Counted from the stretch's first letter, positions 52,721 through 62,154 are shown. The stretch: 64,000 nt of DNA from Alkalinema sp. FACHB-956 (GCF_014697025.1 NZ_JACJRC010000008.1:124001-188000), one strand, 5' to 3'. Translations and numbers: made by a program. The notes: generated by a model from the letters alone, not told the origin.

Positions 52721-55047
52721 AGCCTATCCGCCTCTCTTCTAAATCCCCCAGTCTGAGCCTACGTCGCAAAACTCTGGGAATGATTGGGATCACGTTAGTA
52801 GGACTCAATGTCACCCTGTTTTTAATTTTTTCAAGCTTGTTACTGCGCAACGCACAACAGGCAGATCATCGGCAAGCTCAGCATGATATTGAGATCGCCA
52901 GCCAATTTGTGGATCACACCCTCGAGGAGATCAGCGATCGCTTTAGCGATTGGTCGTCTTGGGATGATACCTATAACTACATGCAAACCCGTGATCCAGG
53001 GTTTATTGAGTCGAATTTGATTGACTCTCAGCTTGCCTTGCTGGATGTAAATCTGATTGCCTTTTTTAGTCCCACTGGAGAGTTGGTTTTTGGGACGATG
53101 TACGATTCGAAAAAGGCACGTTCAGAACCCATTCCGCCGGAAATCCTCAAAGCTTTAACTCCAACCAGCCCCATTCTGAAGCCCCCATCCCAGCAAGAAG
53201 ATTTAACCGGATTAATTCAAGCTCCCGAGGGAGCGATGCTGCTGGCATCCCGTCCCATCCTCAATAGCAAACGCCAAGGCCCTGTGCGGGGGCGTATGGT
53301 CATCGGGAAGTATTTCCACAACAGTCATTTTCTCGCATACTCAAAAATGTTGCGTCTGCCCCTCCAATCACACTCTATTGTGAATGGTGAATTTCCCAAG
53401 GAACTTAAGCATATTCAGTTCAAACCACAGGATCCCGTCACAGTGGATGTGCACGAGGCATCGTCGAAAATCATCCATGCCCATACTGTTCTCAAAGACT
53501 TTTTTGGCAATCCTGTCTTGGCCTTAACCCTGGATAATCCTCGATCGGCTTACCAACAAGGTTGGCAGACGCTCTACTCACTGATGGGCCTCAGTATCCT
53601 CGTGGGCTTGGTTTTTGGTGGAATGACGGTTTTAAATTTAGAAAAGTTGGTGCTGGCTCGGCTCAGTCGCTTAAACAAAGAAGTCAAAAATATTAGTCAA
53701 TTACGACGGCTAGATCAACGCGTCACCGATCTAGGCACCGATGAATTGGGCAATCTCAGTCGTACTTTAAATCGAATGCTCAATGCACTCGAACAGTACG
53801 AGCAGGAACAACATCAAGCCGCCGCCGATATCCTTCATGCTAAGGAAGAAGCGGAAGCAGCCAGTCGCGCCAAGAGCCAATTTTTAGCCAACATGAGCCA
53901 CGAACTGAGAACGCCGATGAATGCCATCATTGGCTTTAGCGAAATGCTCATGGAAGATGCAGCCCAAGCCCACAAAACTGACCTATTTCAAGATCTGGAA
54001 ACCATCCACAACGCCGGCAATCATTTGCTGAGATTGATCAACGACATTTTGGATATTTCCAAAATCGAAGCTGGCAAGATGGAGCTTTACCTAGAGAAGT
54101 TTCCAGTTCTGTCTTTGGTGCAATCGACGATCGAGACCATTCAACCGTTACTCCAAAATAACGCCAACCATCTCGTAACCCATTTATCACCTGACTTGGG
54201 TGAAATGTATGCGGATGCAGTCAAGGTGCGTCAGATTCTCTATAACTTACTGAGTAATGCCTGCAAATTTACCCACAACGGAACGATTAGCCTCAGTGTC
54301 GATCCCATTCCCGAATCTCAAAGCATTCGTTTTCGGGTGATAGATTCTGGCATCGGTCTGTCCCAAGAGCAGATCGGCCAACTTTTCCAAGCATTTTCCC
54401 AAGCAGATAGTTCAACCACTCGTAAATATGGTGGAACGGGGTTAGGTCTAACCATTACCCAACATTTTTGCACCATGATGGGCGGCACTATCTCGGTTGA
54501 GAGCACTTTGAATGAGGGCTCAACGTTTGAGGTTCTGCTGCCTCAACAAGTCTCTGCTCTGCAGCCGAGTGAGCCCCCATTGATCCAGCAGCCCCGCACC
54601 CCCTTCAAAGCCCAAAATCTTCCACTGTTACTCGTGATTGATGATGATCCGAACTTTCACGAATTGATTCGTCGTCAGCTCACGAGCTACCCCCTGCAAA
54701 TCGTGGATGCAATGACGGCAGAAGAAGGCATTCAAATTGCCAAAACCATGAAACCACAGGTCATTACGTTGGATGTGATGATGCCCAATCAAGATGGGTG
54801 GTCTGTTTTAATGACCCTAAAGCAGGATCCAGAACTCGCTCAGATTCCTGTGATCATGACCACGATCGTGGAGAACCCCCGCCTCGGCTATTCCCTAGGA
54901 GCGACGGATTATTTACTCAAGCCCGTGAGTCGTGAACGCTTGCAATCCACCTTGGAGAAGTACTGTCCCCCAGACAATGCAGACTATGGCAAAGCCATCA
55001 GCCCGGATCGAGTGAGTGAAGAAATTTATAAGCTGCTCTTTGGGTAA
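52717..55047 (+). CDS. CHASE4 hybrid histidine kinase, 776 aa
   Basis: Membrane sensor. TM1 lies at about 21-42 (GMIGITLVGLNVTLFLIFSS LL), then an extracytoplasmic CHASE4 domain (about 55-260; DRFSDWSSWDDTYNYMQTRD PGFIESNL is its core pattern). TM2 at about 285-305 (SLMGLSILVGLVFGGMTVLN) is followed by HAMP (about 310-365), H-box FLANMSHELRTPMNAIIGFS, N-box YNLLSNACKFTH, G1 DSGIGLS, F AFSQADSSTTRKYGGTGLGL and a C-terminal receiver domain with DVMMPNQDGWSV as the phospho site and LLKPVSRE. It is translationally coupled to the CheY-like regulator upstream. The ligand is unknown. Confidence 0.94.
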   Translation: MKPIRLSSKSPSLSLRRKTLGMIGITLVGLNVTLFLIFSSLLLRNAQQADHRQAQHDIEIASQFVDHTLEEISDRFSDWSSWDDTYNYMQTRDPGFIESNLIDSQLALLDVNLIAFFSPTGELVFGTMYDSKKARSEPIPPEILKALTPTSPILKPPSQQEDLTGLIQAPEGAMLLASRPILNSKRQGPVRGRMVIGKYFHNSHFLAYSKMLRLPLQSHSIVNGEFPKELKHIQFKPQDPVTVDVHEASSKIIHAHTVLKDFFGNPVLALTLDNPRSAYQQGWQTLYSLMGLSILVGLVFGGMTVLNLEKLVLARLSRLNKEVKNISQLRRLDQRVTDLGTDELGNLSRTLNRMLNALEQYEQEQHQAAADILHAKEEAEAASRAKSQFLANMSHELRTPMNAIIGFSEMLMEDAAQAHKTDLFQDLETIHNAGNHLLRLINDILDISKIEAGKMELYLEKFPVLSLVQSTIETIQPLLQNNANHLVTHLSPDLGEMYADAVKVRQILYNLLSNACKFTHNGTISLSVDPIPESQSIRFRVIDSGIGLSQEQIGQLFQAFSQADSSTTRKYGGTGLGLTITQHFCTMMGGTISVESTLNEGSTFEVLLPQQVSALQPSEPPLIQQPRTPFKAQNLPLLLVIDDDPNFHELIRRQLTSYPLQIVDAMTAEEGIQIAKTMKPQVITLDVMMPNQDGWSVLMTLKQDPELAQIPVIMTTIVENPRLGYSLGATDYLLKPVSRERLQSTLEKYCPPDNADYGKAISPDRVSEEIYKLLFG

Positions 55048-55239
55048 ACCTCCAATTGGGGATAAATTGGGTAACGGTTCAGAGTCAGGGTAACGGTTGG
55101 GAGAAGCGGGGTTTCTAGTTGCGAAGTCGGTAGAACAGGACACACATTCTCCTACAATGATTAGGACAATTGTTGCTTAAAGCCCAGGGTGCTCACAGCA
55201 CTCATGGTGCTCACAGCAGGGGATTCATCGGTTTCAAAC

Positions 55240-55563
55240 ATGGCGACGAACTACCGCGTAGAAATTTTGCATCAAGGCCAAACCCATGTCATTGAGGTAC
55301 CAGACGATCGCACCGTTCTAGAGGTTGCCAATGAGATGGGGTTGGATTTGCCCGTATCTTGTACCGCTGGTGTCTGCACCACCTGTGCTGGCAAAGTGCT
55401 GGAAGGCAAGGTCGATCAAGCAGATAATTTAGGGATCAGTGCTGAGTTGCAGGCGGAAGGATATGCCTTGCTCTGCGTGTCCTATCCTCGCTCTAACCTC
55501 AAAATTGAAACTGAAAAAGAAGAAACAGTCTACCATTTGCAATTCGGCCAATACCAGCAATAA
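55240..55563 (+). CDS. Plant-type 2Fe-2S ferredoxin, 107 aa
   Basis: MATNYRVEILHQGQTHVIEV starts at 55240; the frame is open to 55189 with a poor extension. The cluster ligands are SCTAGVCTTCAGKV (C-x4-C-x2-C) and ALLCVSYP further on, as in the [2Fe-2S] PetF family. It diverges from the photosynthetic PetF I form (the segment NEMGLDLPVSCTAGVC is of the stress/minor ferredoxin kind), so it is probably one of the low-abundance ferredoxins. It is followed by the small gene and DUF3326 on the same strand. Confidence 0.93.
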   Translation: MATNYRVEILHQGQTHVIEVPDDRTVLEVANEMGLDLPVSCTAGVCTTCAGKVLEGKVDQADNLGISAELQAEGYALLCVSYPRSNLKIETEKEETVYHLQFGQYQQ

Positions 55564-55655
55564 GGCCATCCTGAAGAATCAGTCCATCCTTGGGATAAGC
55601 AACTCATGAACGATCGACGAATGGAGCTGTCTAGCTCTGGCTGCCGAGGGCAACG

Positions 55656-55910
55656 ATGAACACGGCTTTTATTACCTTGGATGTCAGTGTTCCGGCGAAC
55701 TCTGCGGATCTTCCAGGGGTGGTTGAAACAGCCCTACGACAGTATGGTGAGCCATTGCGTTGGGCGATTACCGAGATCGTTTCTACAACAGACTCTGAGA
55801 GGGGGAGCACCCGTTTTGCCACACCGCTTAGTCAGGCCAAGGCAAGGATTGAAGCGATCGTTACGACGGGTTGTAGCCCCTCGAATTGTCAGGCTCCAGG
55901 TTCAACCTAA
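55656..55910 (+). CDS. Small protein upstream of DUF3326, 84 aa
   Basis: MNTAFITLDVSVPANSADLP G, then EPLRWAITEIVSTTDSE, and LSQAKARIEAIVTTGCSPS. It reads like a real small alpha/beta protein, and GAGG lies nine bases upstream. The segment 'YGEPLRWAIT' plus 'IEAIVTT' looks conserved to me from cyanobacterial small proteins, but I cannot name a family. It lies 39 bp upstream of DUF3326 and 92 bp after the ferredoxin, same strand. Confidence 0.65.
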   Translation: MNTAFITLDVSVPANSADLPGVVETALRQYGEPLRWAITEIVSTTDSERGSTRFATPLSQAKARIEAIVTTGCSPSNCQAPGST

Positions 55911-55949
55911 CCTGTGCTGTTTCCAGATCTTGAACGTTCTGACTGTGTC

Positions 55950-57047
55950 ATGGTGAACCGACCTTATACTGTTGGCCTGATTATTCCAACGGGCATTGGA
56001 GCCTCTGTGGGCGGCTACGCTGGAGATGCACTCCCCGTTGCACGGGCGCTCTCCCAAGTGTGCGATCGCTTAATTACCCATCCCAATGTCCTCAATGGAG
56101 CCCAGCTCTACTGGCCCATTGCCAATGCCCTCTATGTAGAAGGCTATGCCCTTGATCAGTTTGCTGCTGGCCAATGGGGGCTACAGCCCGTGCATCAGAA
56201 TCGGATCGGATTACTGCTGGATGCGGCGATCGAGCCGGAATTGCGTTGGCGTCACCTACAGGTGGCAGATGCAGCGCGGGCTACCTTGGGGCTGGATTTG
56301 ACTGATTATGTAGTGACCGATCAACCGCTGGGAGTGGAACTCCGCACCGCCCCATCCGGTGCCACCTGGGGCACCATTCAAGCCCCCGATAGTCTGTTGC
56401 GAGCAGCCCACCGACTCATTCATGATGTGAAAGCGGACGCGATCGCTGTGATCGCTCGCTTCCCGGACGATCCAGGAACCGAAGCCTTAGAAAATTATCG
56501 CCACGGTCAAGGAGTAGATCCTCTGGCGGGGGCAGAAGCGGTCATCAGTCATCTCGTGGTGCGCCAATTTCAGGTGCCCTGTGCCCATGCCCCCGCCCTA
56601 GAACCATTGCCTTTGGATCCGACGCTCTCTCCTAAGTCCGCCGCAGAAGAAATTGGTTATACATTCTTGCCCTGTGTTCTGGCAGGTTTGAGCCGTGCCC
56701 CCCAATTCATTGATCGATCCCAGGGCGATCGTTCGATCGTCGGCTCTGCCTCAGCAACAACGGTATGGCGTGATCAACTCGATGCATTTATTGTTCCAGA
56801 AACGGCCTGCGGAGGCAGTGCAACCTTGCATCTCAGTCAATCTCGCACTCGCATTATCACCATTCGAGAAAATTCAACTCGGATGCAAGCTGGTCCCAGG
56901 GATCTTGGAATCACGACAATTTCTGTCCAGTCTTACTTGGAAGCGATCGGAGTCATTGCTGCCCATCGAGCGGGAATAAGCCCAGCCGCTTTAGGCCCAT
57001 CCATCCTACCTCTCCAAGAATCCCGATCTGCCCTCCAACCATCGTGA
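55950..57047 (+). CDS. DUF3326 family protein, 365 aa
   Basis: Conserved cyanobacterial/plant protein of unknown function. Start MVNRPYTVGLIIPTGIGASV (55950; GTG 55914 is the alternative, and no good ribosome-binding site is seen). Family blocks: GGYAGDALPVARALSQVCDR LITHPNVLNGAQLYWP, NALYVEGYALDQFAAG, QNRIGLLLDAAI, VIARFPDD, DPLAGAEAVISHLVVRQFQV PCAHAP, 'AAEEIGYTFLPCVLAGLSRA P', and VPETACGGSATLHLSQ. No signal or membrane segment. Length is close to the family's. Confidence 0.88.
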   Translation: MVNRPYTVGLIIPTGIGASVGGYAGDALPVARALSQVCDRLITHPNVLNGAQLYWPIANALYVEGYALDQFAAGQWGLQPVHQNRIGLLLDAAIEPELRWRHLQVADAARATLGLDLTDYVVTDQPLGVELRTAPSGATWGTIQAPDSLLRAAHRLIHDVKADAIAVIARFPDDPGTEALENYRHGQGVDPLAGAEAVISHLVVRQFQVPCAHAPALEPLPLDPTLSPKSAAEEIGYTFLPCVLAGLSRAPQFIDRSQGDRSIVGSASATTVWRDQLDAFIVPETACGGSATLHLSQSRTRIITIRENSTRMQAGPRDLGITTISVQSYLEAIGVIAAHRAGISPAALGPSILPLQESRSALQPS

Positions 57048-57230
57048 GCTGCTTAATGTTACCTGTCTCCTGTTTTTGGATCCTGATTGGGCCTTAGTTG
57101 TGATTGGTAGACAATCTGTCCCAAAATCTTGGTATTGTTTCGATCATGGACGTTATCTACTTTCTTCATCCAGAATTTTTTACTGTTCTTCCTTAAGTTC
57201 TGCTAGTTGTCCTCCTAAACTCTATCGAAC

Positions 57231-57815
57231 GTGACCAATCCTCCCAACTCTCCCAACCTGGAGCCAATGACCCGCACTCAAATCTTGATCGTGATGGCGG
57301 TTACGGCGATCGGATTGCTTTTAGTCGCTCGAATTTGGATGCAGGTCAGTACTGTGAATCTCTTGGCAGTCCAGCTTACAGGAGTCGCCGTTGGGCAAGG
57401 AATCTTGTTAGGACTGGGAATTAGTCTAGCGAGTATTCTAATTTATCAGGTCTGGGCGGATTATCGACATAGCGCAGATTATTATCTTGAACTGATTATT
57501 AAACCCCTCATTTTGTTGGATTTAATTTGGCTCGGCTTGTTACCGGGACTGAGTGAAGAGCTGCTGTTCCGGGGCATTATGCTGCCAGAATTTGGCCTGA
57601 ATTGGCAAGGCTTAACGCTTTCCAGCATCTGTTTTGGCGTGCTCCACCTCTCTAGCCTCAAGCATTGGGCCTATGTGGTGTGGGCTAGTGTGATTGGTAT
57701 TGTCTTGGGAATCAGTGTGATTCAGACAGGTAATTTGTTGGTACCGATCGTGGCTCACGTATTCACCAATATCCTATCGGGCTTGATTTGGAAGTTTAGA
57801 CATCGATCGTCTTAA
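57231..57815 (+). CDS. CPBP family intramembrane protease, 194 aa
   Basis: CAAX-protease/bacteriocin-processing (Abi) family membrane metalloprotease or glutamic protease. Hydrophobic helices at about 20-40, 50-75, 90-115, 125-145 and 150-185. Motif 1 is SEELLFRGIMLPE (two catalytic Glu); motif 2 is SSICFGVLHL; motif 3 is IVAHVFTNILSGL with His and Asn. The start is uncertain between the GTG at 57231 and the ATG at 57267 (MTRTQILIVM). Confidence 0.88.
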   Translation: MTNPPNSPNLEPMTRTQILIVMAVTAIGLLLVARIWMQVSTVNLLAVQLTGVAVGQGILLGLGISLASILIYQVWADYRHSADYYLELIIKPLILLDLIWLGLLPGLSEELLFRGIMLPEFGLNWQGLTLSSICFGVLHLSSLKHWAYVVWASVIGIVLGISVIQTGNLLVPIVAHVFTNILSGLIWKFRHRSS

Positions 57816-58588
57816 AAGCAGACCTACGAGTCATGGCTCTCAGATTCTGGATGGCTAGGGTTCCGTCAGGCAGATTTTGATGGAATAGAGACTCTCGAAA
57901 TTTAAATAGCATCAGTGCTCTAGCATCTCAGGATCTGTCAAATTTCACGGGACTATCCTAGCCATGGGCCAGTCACTCAGCGCAGCAAGCCAGCACAGCA
58001 ACACAACCTTGATTGCCGTCAATCATCTCTGACAATCACTTCGCCGATGCAATTACTGCATAACTGAGTTGAATGATGAGTTGGATGGTGAGTTGGATTC
58101 AATGCCTGTTAGATCCGGCATCTAGAGAAAAGAGGGAGAAATTGTAATGGTTAGTGGATTATTAATAGACTTTTTTATATTCTCCTCTCCAGCTTTCCGA
58201 GCATTCCAATGTCTCCGATCGAACTAAAATCGTGAGTTGGCCTAGGTGATTTGAATCACTCGAAGTTAGTTAGAAATACTGATGTCACGGAATAATTCAA
58301 CACTCATTATTTTTGAGATTCTAGAATTTTGATGGGCTTTTCCGGTGGGCACGGAATGGAAATATAAAGGAACGAATAACTTCTTTTTAGAGACTTCAAC
58401 TAACAGAATTCCGTAATGATAGATGGTTGAACTGATTGGGAAATTTAGTTAAAGCAAGTTCTCCATTGACTTTATGTAAAGCGAGTTTTTATACAACCCA
58501 GAAAATACAAATTTGTGAGAAGATTTGCTGGGTAGTCATCAATACCCGGTAATTGAGTTCATACACAAGAATTTATTTCTAGACATCT
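57816..58588. other. AT-rich spacer, no gene seen
   Basis: About 770 bp. Apart from a three-copy 12-bp array (58066-58101), I find no gene, RNA gene or mobile element. The composition is more AT-rich than the flanking genes, especially beyond 58140. Confidence 0.5.
58066..58101 (+). repeat. Tandem array, 3 x 12 bp
   Basis: GAGTTGAATGAT, GAGTTGGATGGT and GAGTTGGATTCA, contiguous. Confidence 0.94.
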
Positions 58589-58942
58589 ATGTACAACAGT
58601 GAGGAGATTGCGCAGCAATCCTGGCTCTTTCATTCCTGGCTAGAAGCTGCACCTTTTGTTGAGTATCGAGGTTGGCTCATCCGAGCTTACCCTGAGGGAG
58701 AAGATTGGGTGTGGGATGTCGTCGCCCCCCCCGATCGAGGTAGTTGTTGGTTTGAATCTGGTCACGTTTACCGATCAAAATCGAAAGCACTGTTGGAAGC
58801 ACGACGCTTGATTAATCAAATTGCTGTCAATGAAGCAATTTCATCTGTTTTAGAATCGCTACACCAAGCCAATCAAATTTCGTCTCCAGAGTATCAGGCA
58901 CTCCTTCAGAGCCTAACACCCGCCTCTCTTTCGTTAGCTTAG
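58589..58942 (+). CDS. Hypothetical protein, 117 aa
   Basis: MYNSEEIAQQSWLFHSWLEA, then VEYRGWLIRAYPEGEDWVWD V, FESGHVYRSKSKALLEARRL, and a helical tail. 'YRGWxIxxxxEGxxWxWDV ...SGxxYxSxxxAL' is a pattern I have met in small cyanobacterial proteins of unknown role. An isolated gene between two non-coding stretches. Confidence 0.68.
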   Translation: MYNSEEIAQQSWLFHSWLEAAPFVEYRGWLIRAYPEGEDWVWDVVAPPDRGSCWFESGHVYRSKSKALLEARRLINQIAVNEAISSVLESLHQANQISSPEYQALLQSLTPASLSLA

Positions 58943-59823
58943 CGGCCTAGTTGAACTTTCATTCGTTTTCTTGGCTTGCTTACCTGCTACGAACTGAATC
59001 TTATCAACTCTAAATTTTATTCACTCTAGGTTTTATCAACCTATGGTTTTATCAACGCCAGCTTGCTGCCTCAATGGGTTAGCTTCGGTGGGTTGATTCA
59101 GTGCTCCCAGATTATTCGGCTAAAGTTTCCTTCGGTATTGATCCTTCTTTCGTACCCTTCATTTCTCGATCGCTTTAGGATCTCGCAATTCAGACATTCC
59201 GTAATACCCCTAGTATTCTCTAACGATACTTTAAAACTACAACTCAATTGTGCTTTTACAGATAATCTTTCTGCACAGTTATTTTTTTCGATGGCAATGA
59301 CTAAGTGCAAGAATTGGCTTATTGATGTTGAGTGCATGGGTAAGGTTAGATTTATCTTTTTGGAAGATAGATCTAATTCGTTCTTCAACTAAGAAGTTCA
59401 CAAAATCGTTGGAGCTGAGATTTAATTTTTACCAACTTCAATTTAAAAATATTTCTTGTAAAAACAAACTAGATTTCAAGAAATTCCACAACTTAATTCA
59501 GTTAAAGCCAATTTTATCAATCCTTAAGTTAAAACTTGGTTTGCAATCAATTAGTTTGCGATCAATCAATTCAGAGTAATTTTGTACTGAAATGATACCG
59601 AGTACTGCAATCGAGTCCTGTCATCTTAGTAAGCGATAGCGGCCTCACCTCCCACAATTCTGTTCGCTCATCCTTCGAGTCCGTTCGCTCATCCTTAGAG
59701 CCTGTGCCACCCCATTGGAACTGAACTGAAAAAAATTATGGATTCTTCCAATGGAATGACCGGAACCTAGTCCCGATCGCTGGAAACGAGTAGCAACCTT
59801 CTAACTCAGTTTCGGTGACTGTC
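58943..59823. other. AT-rich spacer with direct repeats, no convincing gene
   Basis: About 880 bp. Reading frames at 59063-59392 and 59322-59579 are basic/hydrophobic in a way expected from AT-rich random sequence and have no ribosome-binding sites. Two repeats lie here: CTCTAGGTTTTATCAAC/CTATGGTTTTATCAAC near 59024-59056, and a 21-bp tandem pair at 59661-59702. Confidence 0.5.
59661..59702 (+). repeat. Tandem duplication, 2 x 21 bp
   Basis: Two adjacent 21-mers share the core GTTCGCTCATCCTT and differ at the first base, the 16th base and near the end. Confidence 0.93.
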
Positions 59824-59973
59824 ATGCCAGGTTTTCTTGCAGGAACGAGCTTACTGCTCTGGTTTTTACTGATGTTTTGGCTGTATTGCAATGTGCCAGA
59901 GTGGATTTTTGTCCCTCTATTTGTGGTGGCAACCCTGTGGTACCTCAAGATGATGGAGCCCAAAAGCCCCTAA
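59824..59973 (+). CDS. Small hydrophobic membrane protein, 49 aa (candidate)
   Basis: ATG at 59824: MPGFLAGTSLLLWFLLMFWL YCNVPEWIFVPLFVVATLWY then LKMMEPKSP. Two transmembrane helices with a short turn and a basic/acidic tail, 50 codons including the TAA at 59971. A GTG three codons upstream is an alternative start; no strong ribosome-binding site. It ends 48 bp before nnrD on the same strand. I do not recognise a family. Confidence 0.45.
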   Translation: MPGFLAGTSLLLWFLLMFWLYCNVPEWIFVPLFVVATLWYLKMMEPKSP

Positions 59974-60021
59974 GCCAAGTCATTGCAGAATAGATCTTGA
60001 TGTCTGTTCTAAACATTTGCC

Positions 60022-61674
60022 ATGGATACTGTGCCGAACGATCGCACCCTAATGACCCAGTTGCAGGGAAAAGCGTGGCGGGAGCGGAACGAAGTGTTAA
60101 ACCGAGTTGTTGTCACTGCGGCCCAAATGCAGGCGATCGAAGCACGGGTGTTTGCCGCAGAAATGCCGATCGCGGCCTTAATGGAAAAAGTCGCAGGACT
60201 CATTGCCCAACGGGTCATGGAATTGTATCCCCACACGCAATCGTCTCGCGTAGGCGTGTTAGTCGGTTCCGGACACAACGGAGGCGATGCCTTAGTGGTT
60301 GCACGGGAAATGTACCTGCAAGGCTATCAGGTCGTGTTGTGTTGTCCATTTACGTCACTCAAGGAACTGACCCAAGCCCACCTGAACTATGCCCAGAGCT
60401 TAGGCATTCCCTGTTACAACCATTGGGCAGAGGTTCCAGCTTGCGATCTGTGGATTGATGGTTTATTCGGCTTTGGGCTATCGCGATCGATCTCAGGTGC
60501 CTCAGCCGAAATTGTGACTCAGATTAATCAGCAAACCTGTCCTGTCGTCAGCATTGATCTGCCTTCTGGGATTCACACTGATACCGGAGCCGTTCTGGGG
60601 ACAGCCATTCAAGCCACCCACACCCTGTGCCTGGGGCTGTGGAAGTTGGGACTCTTGCACGATCGAGCCTTACCCTATGTGGGCCAAGCAGAGTTGATTG
60701 ATTTTGGTCTGCCCATTCCCGATATCCAAGCAGTTCTAGGAGCCGATCCAAGCATTCAGCGTATTACCGCCACATCAGCGCTAGCGGGTCTCACCCTACA
60801 TCGCCCGGTCACAGTCCATAAATACAAGCTGGGCCATGTGCTGCTAGTTGTGGGTTCCCAGCGCTATCCTGGAGCCGCCATTTTAGCAGGCTTAGCGGCT
60901 CAAGCTAGCGGGGTTGGAATGCTCTCGATCGCGGTGCCAGCTTCATTACGATCCCTATTAGTGTCGCGGATTCCTGATGCTTTGGTCATTGCCTGCCCAG
61001 AAACAGACAGTGGTGCGATCGCAGATTTGCCGTCAGATATCAACCTGGAAAAATATCAGGCGATCGCGGCGGGATGTGGCCTGACAACGGATGCCCATGC
61101 CGTAGTGGAGCAGTTGTTGGCCTGCGATCGTCCAGTTGTATTAGATGCCGATGGTCTGAATTGCTTAGCCGATCGGGCAACCGCTCTGTTATCTCAACGG
61201 CAAGCCCCCACGATTCTGACACCACACACGGGCGAATTTGAGCGTCTTTGGCCCGGTCTACTGCAACAATCAATCAGTACCACCGCAGCCGTCCAACAGG
61301 CCGCACAGACCTGCCAGACTACGGTTTTACTCAAAGGGGCACGGGTGACGATCGCGAATCCTCAGGGCCAAGTTCGAATTAATCCGGCCAGTACCCCTGC
61401 CCTTGCCCGAGGGGGGAGTGGTGATGTGTTAACTGGATTGATGGGAAGTCTGTGGGCACAGGCGATCGGGTTAGCCCATCAAGCCCCCCTCGATCACGGA
61501 TCCAGTCGGGCTAACCCTCCCACCGATCCCTTACAAATTGCCCAAACAGCGGCGTGGTGGCATGCCCAAGCAGGAATCTTAGCGGCGATGGAGCGATCGG
61601 AGTTAGGTGTGGATCCAGAAACGCTAACCCAACACTTACTCAAAACGCTGGTTCAATATGTCGGATCCAAGTAG
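60022..61674 (+). CDS. nnrD: Bifunctional NAD(P)H-hydrate epimerase/dehydratase
   Basis: Repairs hydrated NAD(P)H: the N-terminal half epimerises R/S-NAD(P)HX, and the C-terminal half dehydrates S-NAD(P)HX using ADP. Residues about 20-230 are YjeF_N (VTAAQMQAIEARVF; GVLVGSGHNGGDALVVAREM; VVSIDLPSGIHTDTGAVLG). Residues about 255-550 are the ribokinase-like dehydratase (LVVGSQRYPGAAILAGLAAQ; PVVLDADGLNCL; TPHTGEFERLW; ARGGSGDVLTGLMGSLWAQ). All key motifs are present. Length (550 aa) is slightly above average, because of the N-terminal arm. Confidence 0.96.
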   Translation: MDTVPNDRTLMTQLQGKAWRERNEVLNRVVVTAAQMQAIEARVFAAEMPIAALMEKVAGLIAQRVMELYPHTQSSRVGVLVGSGHNGGDALVVAREMYLQGYQVVLCCPFTSLKELTQAHLNYAQSLGIPCYNHWAEVPACDLWIDGLFGFGLSRSISGASAEIVTQINQQTCPVVSIDLPSGIHTDTGAVLGTAIQATHTLCLGLWKLGLLHDRALPYVGQAELIDFGLPIPDIQAVLGADPSIQRITATSALAGLTLHRPVTVHKYKLGHVLLVVGSQRYPGAAILAGLAAQASGVGMLSIAVPASLRSLLVSRIPDALVIACPETDSGAIADLPSDINLEKYQAIAAGCGLTTDAHAVVEQLLACDRPVVLDADGLNCLADRATALLSQRQAPTILTPHTGEFERLWPGLLQQSISTTAAVQQAAQTCQTTVLLKGARVTIANPQGQVRINPASTPALARGGSGDVLTGLMGSLWAQAIGLAHQAPLDHGSSRANPPTDPLQIAQTAAWWHAQAGILAAMERSELGVDPETLTQHLLKTLVQYVGSK

Positions 61675-61767
61675 TCCCAAGTGTGGCGAAAAATTTTCAA
61701 AAAAAGTTTGGCTAACCCCTTGCAAAATCTGAAGAAAGTCTTTACTATAAGAACTCGTGGAAGGCAA

Positions 61768-61849
61768 GGGTCGGTGCCCGAGTGGTTAATGGGGGCGGAC
61801 TGTAAATCCGCTGGTTACACCTACGCTAGTTCGAATCTAGCCCGGCCCA
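61768..61849 (+). tRNA. trnY-GUA: tRNA-Tyr (GTA)
   Basis: 82 nt, class II cloverleaf with a long variable arm. Acceptor GGGTCGG pairs with CCGGCCC (one G-T), discriminator A. The anticodon loop reads CTGTAAA, anticodon GTA; the T arm has TAGTTCGAATCTA. It follows nnrD by about 90 bp. Confidence 0.97.
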
Positions 61850-61860
61850 TTCCACACAAC

Positions 61861-61932
61861 GCCCATGTAGCTCAGTGGTAGAGCACACCCTTGGTAAGGG
61901 TGAGGTCACGAGTTCAATCCTCGTCATGGGCT
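61861..61932 (+). tRNA. trnT-GGU: tRNA-Thr (GGT)
   Basis: 72 nt. Acceptor GCCCATG pairs with CATGGGC, discriminator T. D arm GCTCAGTGGTAGAGC, anticodon loop TTGGTAA (anticodon GGT), T arm CGAGTTCAATCCTCG. It lies 11 bp after tRNA-Tyr, so both are probably one transcript. Mobile-element remnants follow directly. Confidence 0.97.
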
Positions 61933-62052
61933 TTGGGTTTGAGCGCTCTACGACTGAGTTCTGGCGGTTCTTTCAAAAAATCGGTTGGGTGACTTTGGAC
62001 TAGGTTGGGTAGGTTTGGGAGTCAAAATTAGGGCAGATTAAGGGCAGTGTTT

Positions 62053-62154
62053 TTACAGCCCTAACCTAGGCAGTTTGGGACGTTTGACGGTATGCCCATA
62101 AACTTTGCTGACCATGGCCGTGTTCCGGTGGCCCATGAGATAAGCAGCATCAGG
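62053..62154 (-). pseudogene. Tyrosine recombinase C-terminal remnant
   Basis: On the reverse strand, immediately before a TAA (62053-62055), reads PDAAYLMGHRNTAMVSKVYG HTVKRPKLPRLGL. The text DAAYLMGHRNTAMVSKVYGH is the C-terminal signature of phage-type integrases: L-M-G-H box, then V-Y-G-H with the nucleophile Tyr. A TGA at 62155-62157 ends similarity upstream, so only about 33 residues survive. It lies 120 bp downstream of tRNA-Thr, a common integration target. Confidence 0.72.

Noticed and set aside
55681-55956. 91-codon frame overlapping the small gene before DUF3326
   Set aside because: Arg/Leu-rich shadow of the 84-residue frame, which has the better start and composition.
59063-59392. 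109-codon frame in the AT-rich spacer
   Set aside because: Random-looking Phe/Leu/Ser-rich text, no start signals, and competing frames on both strands.
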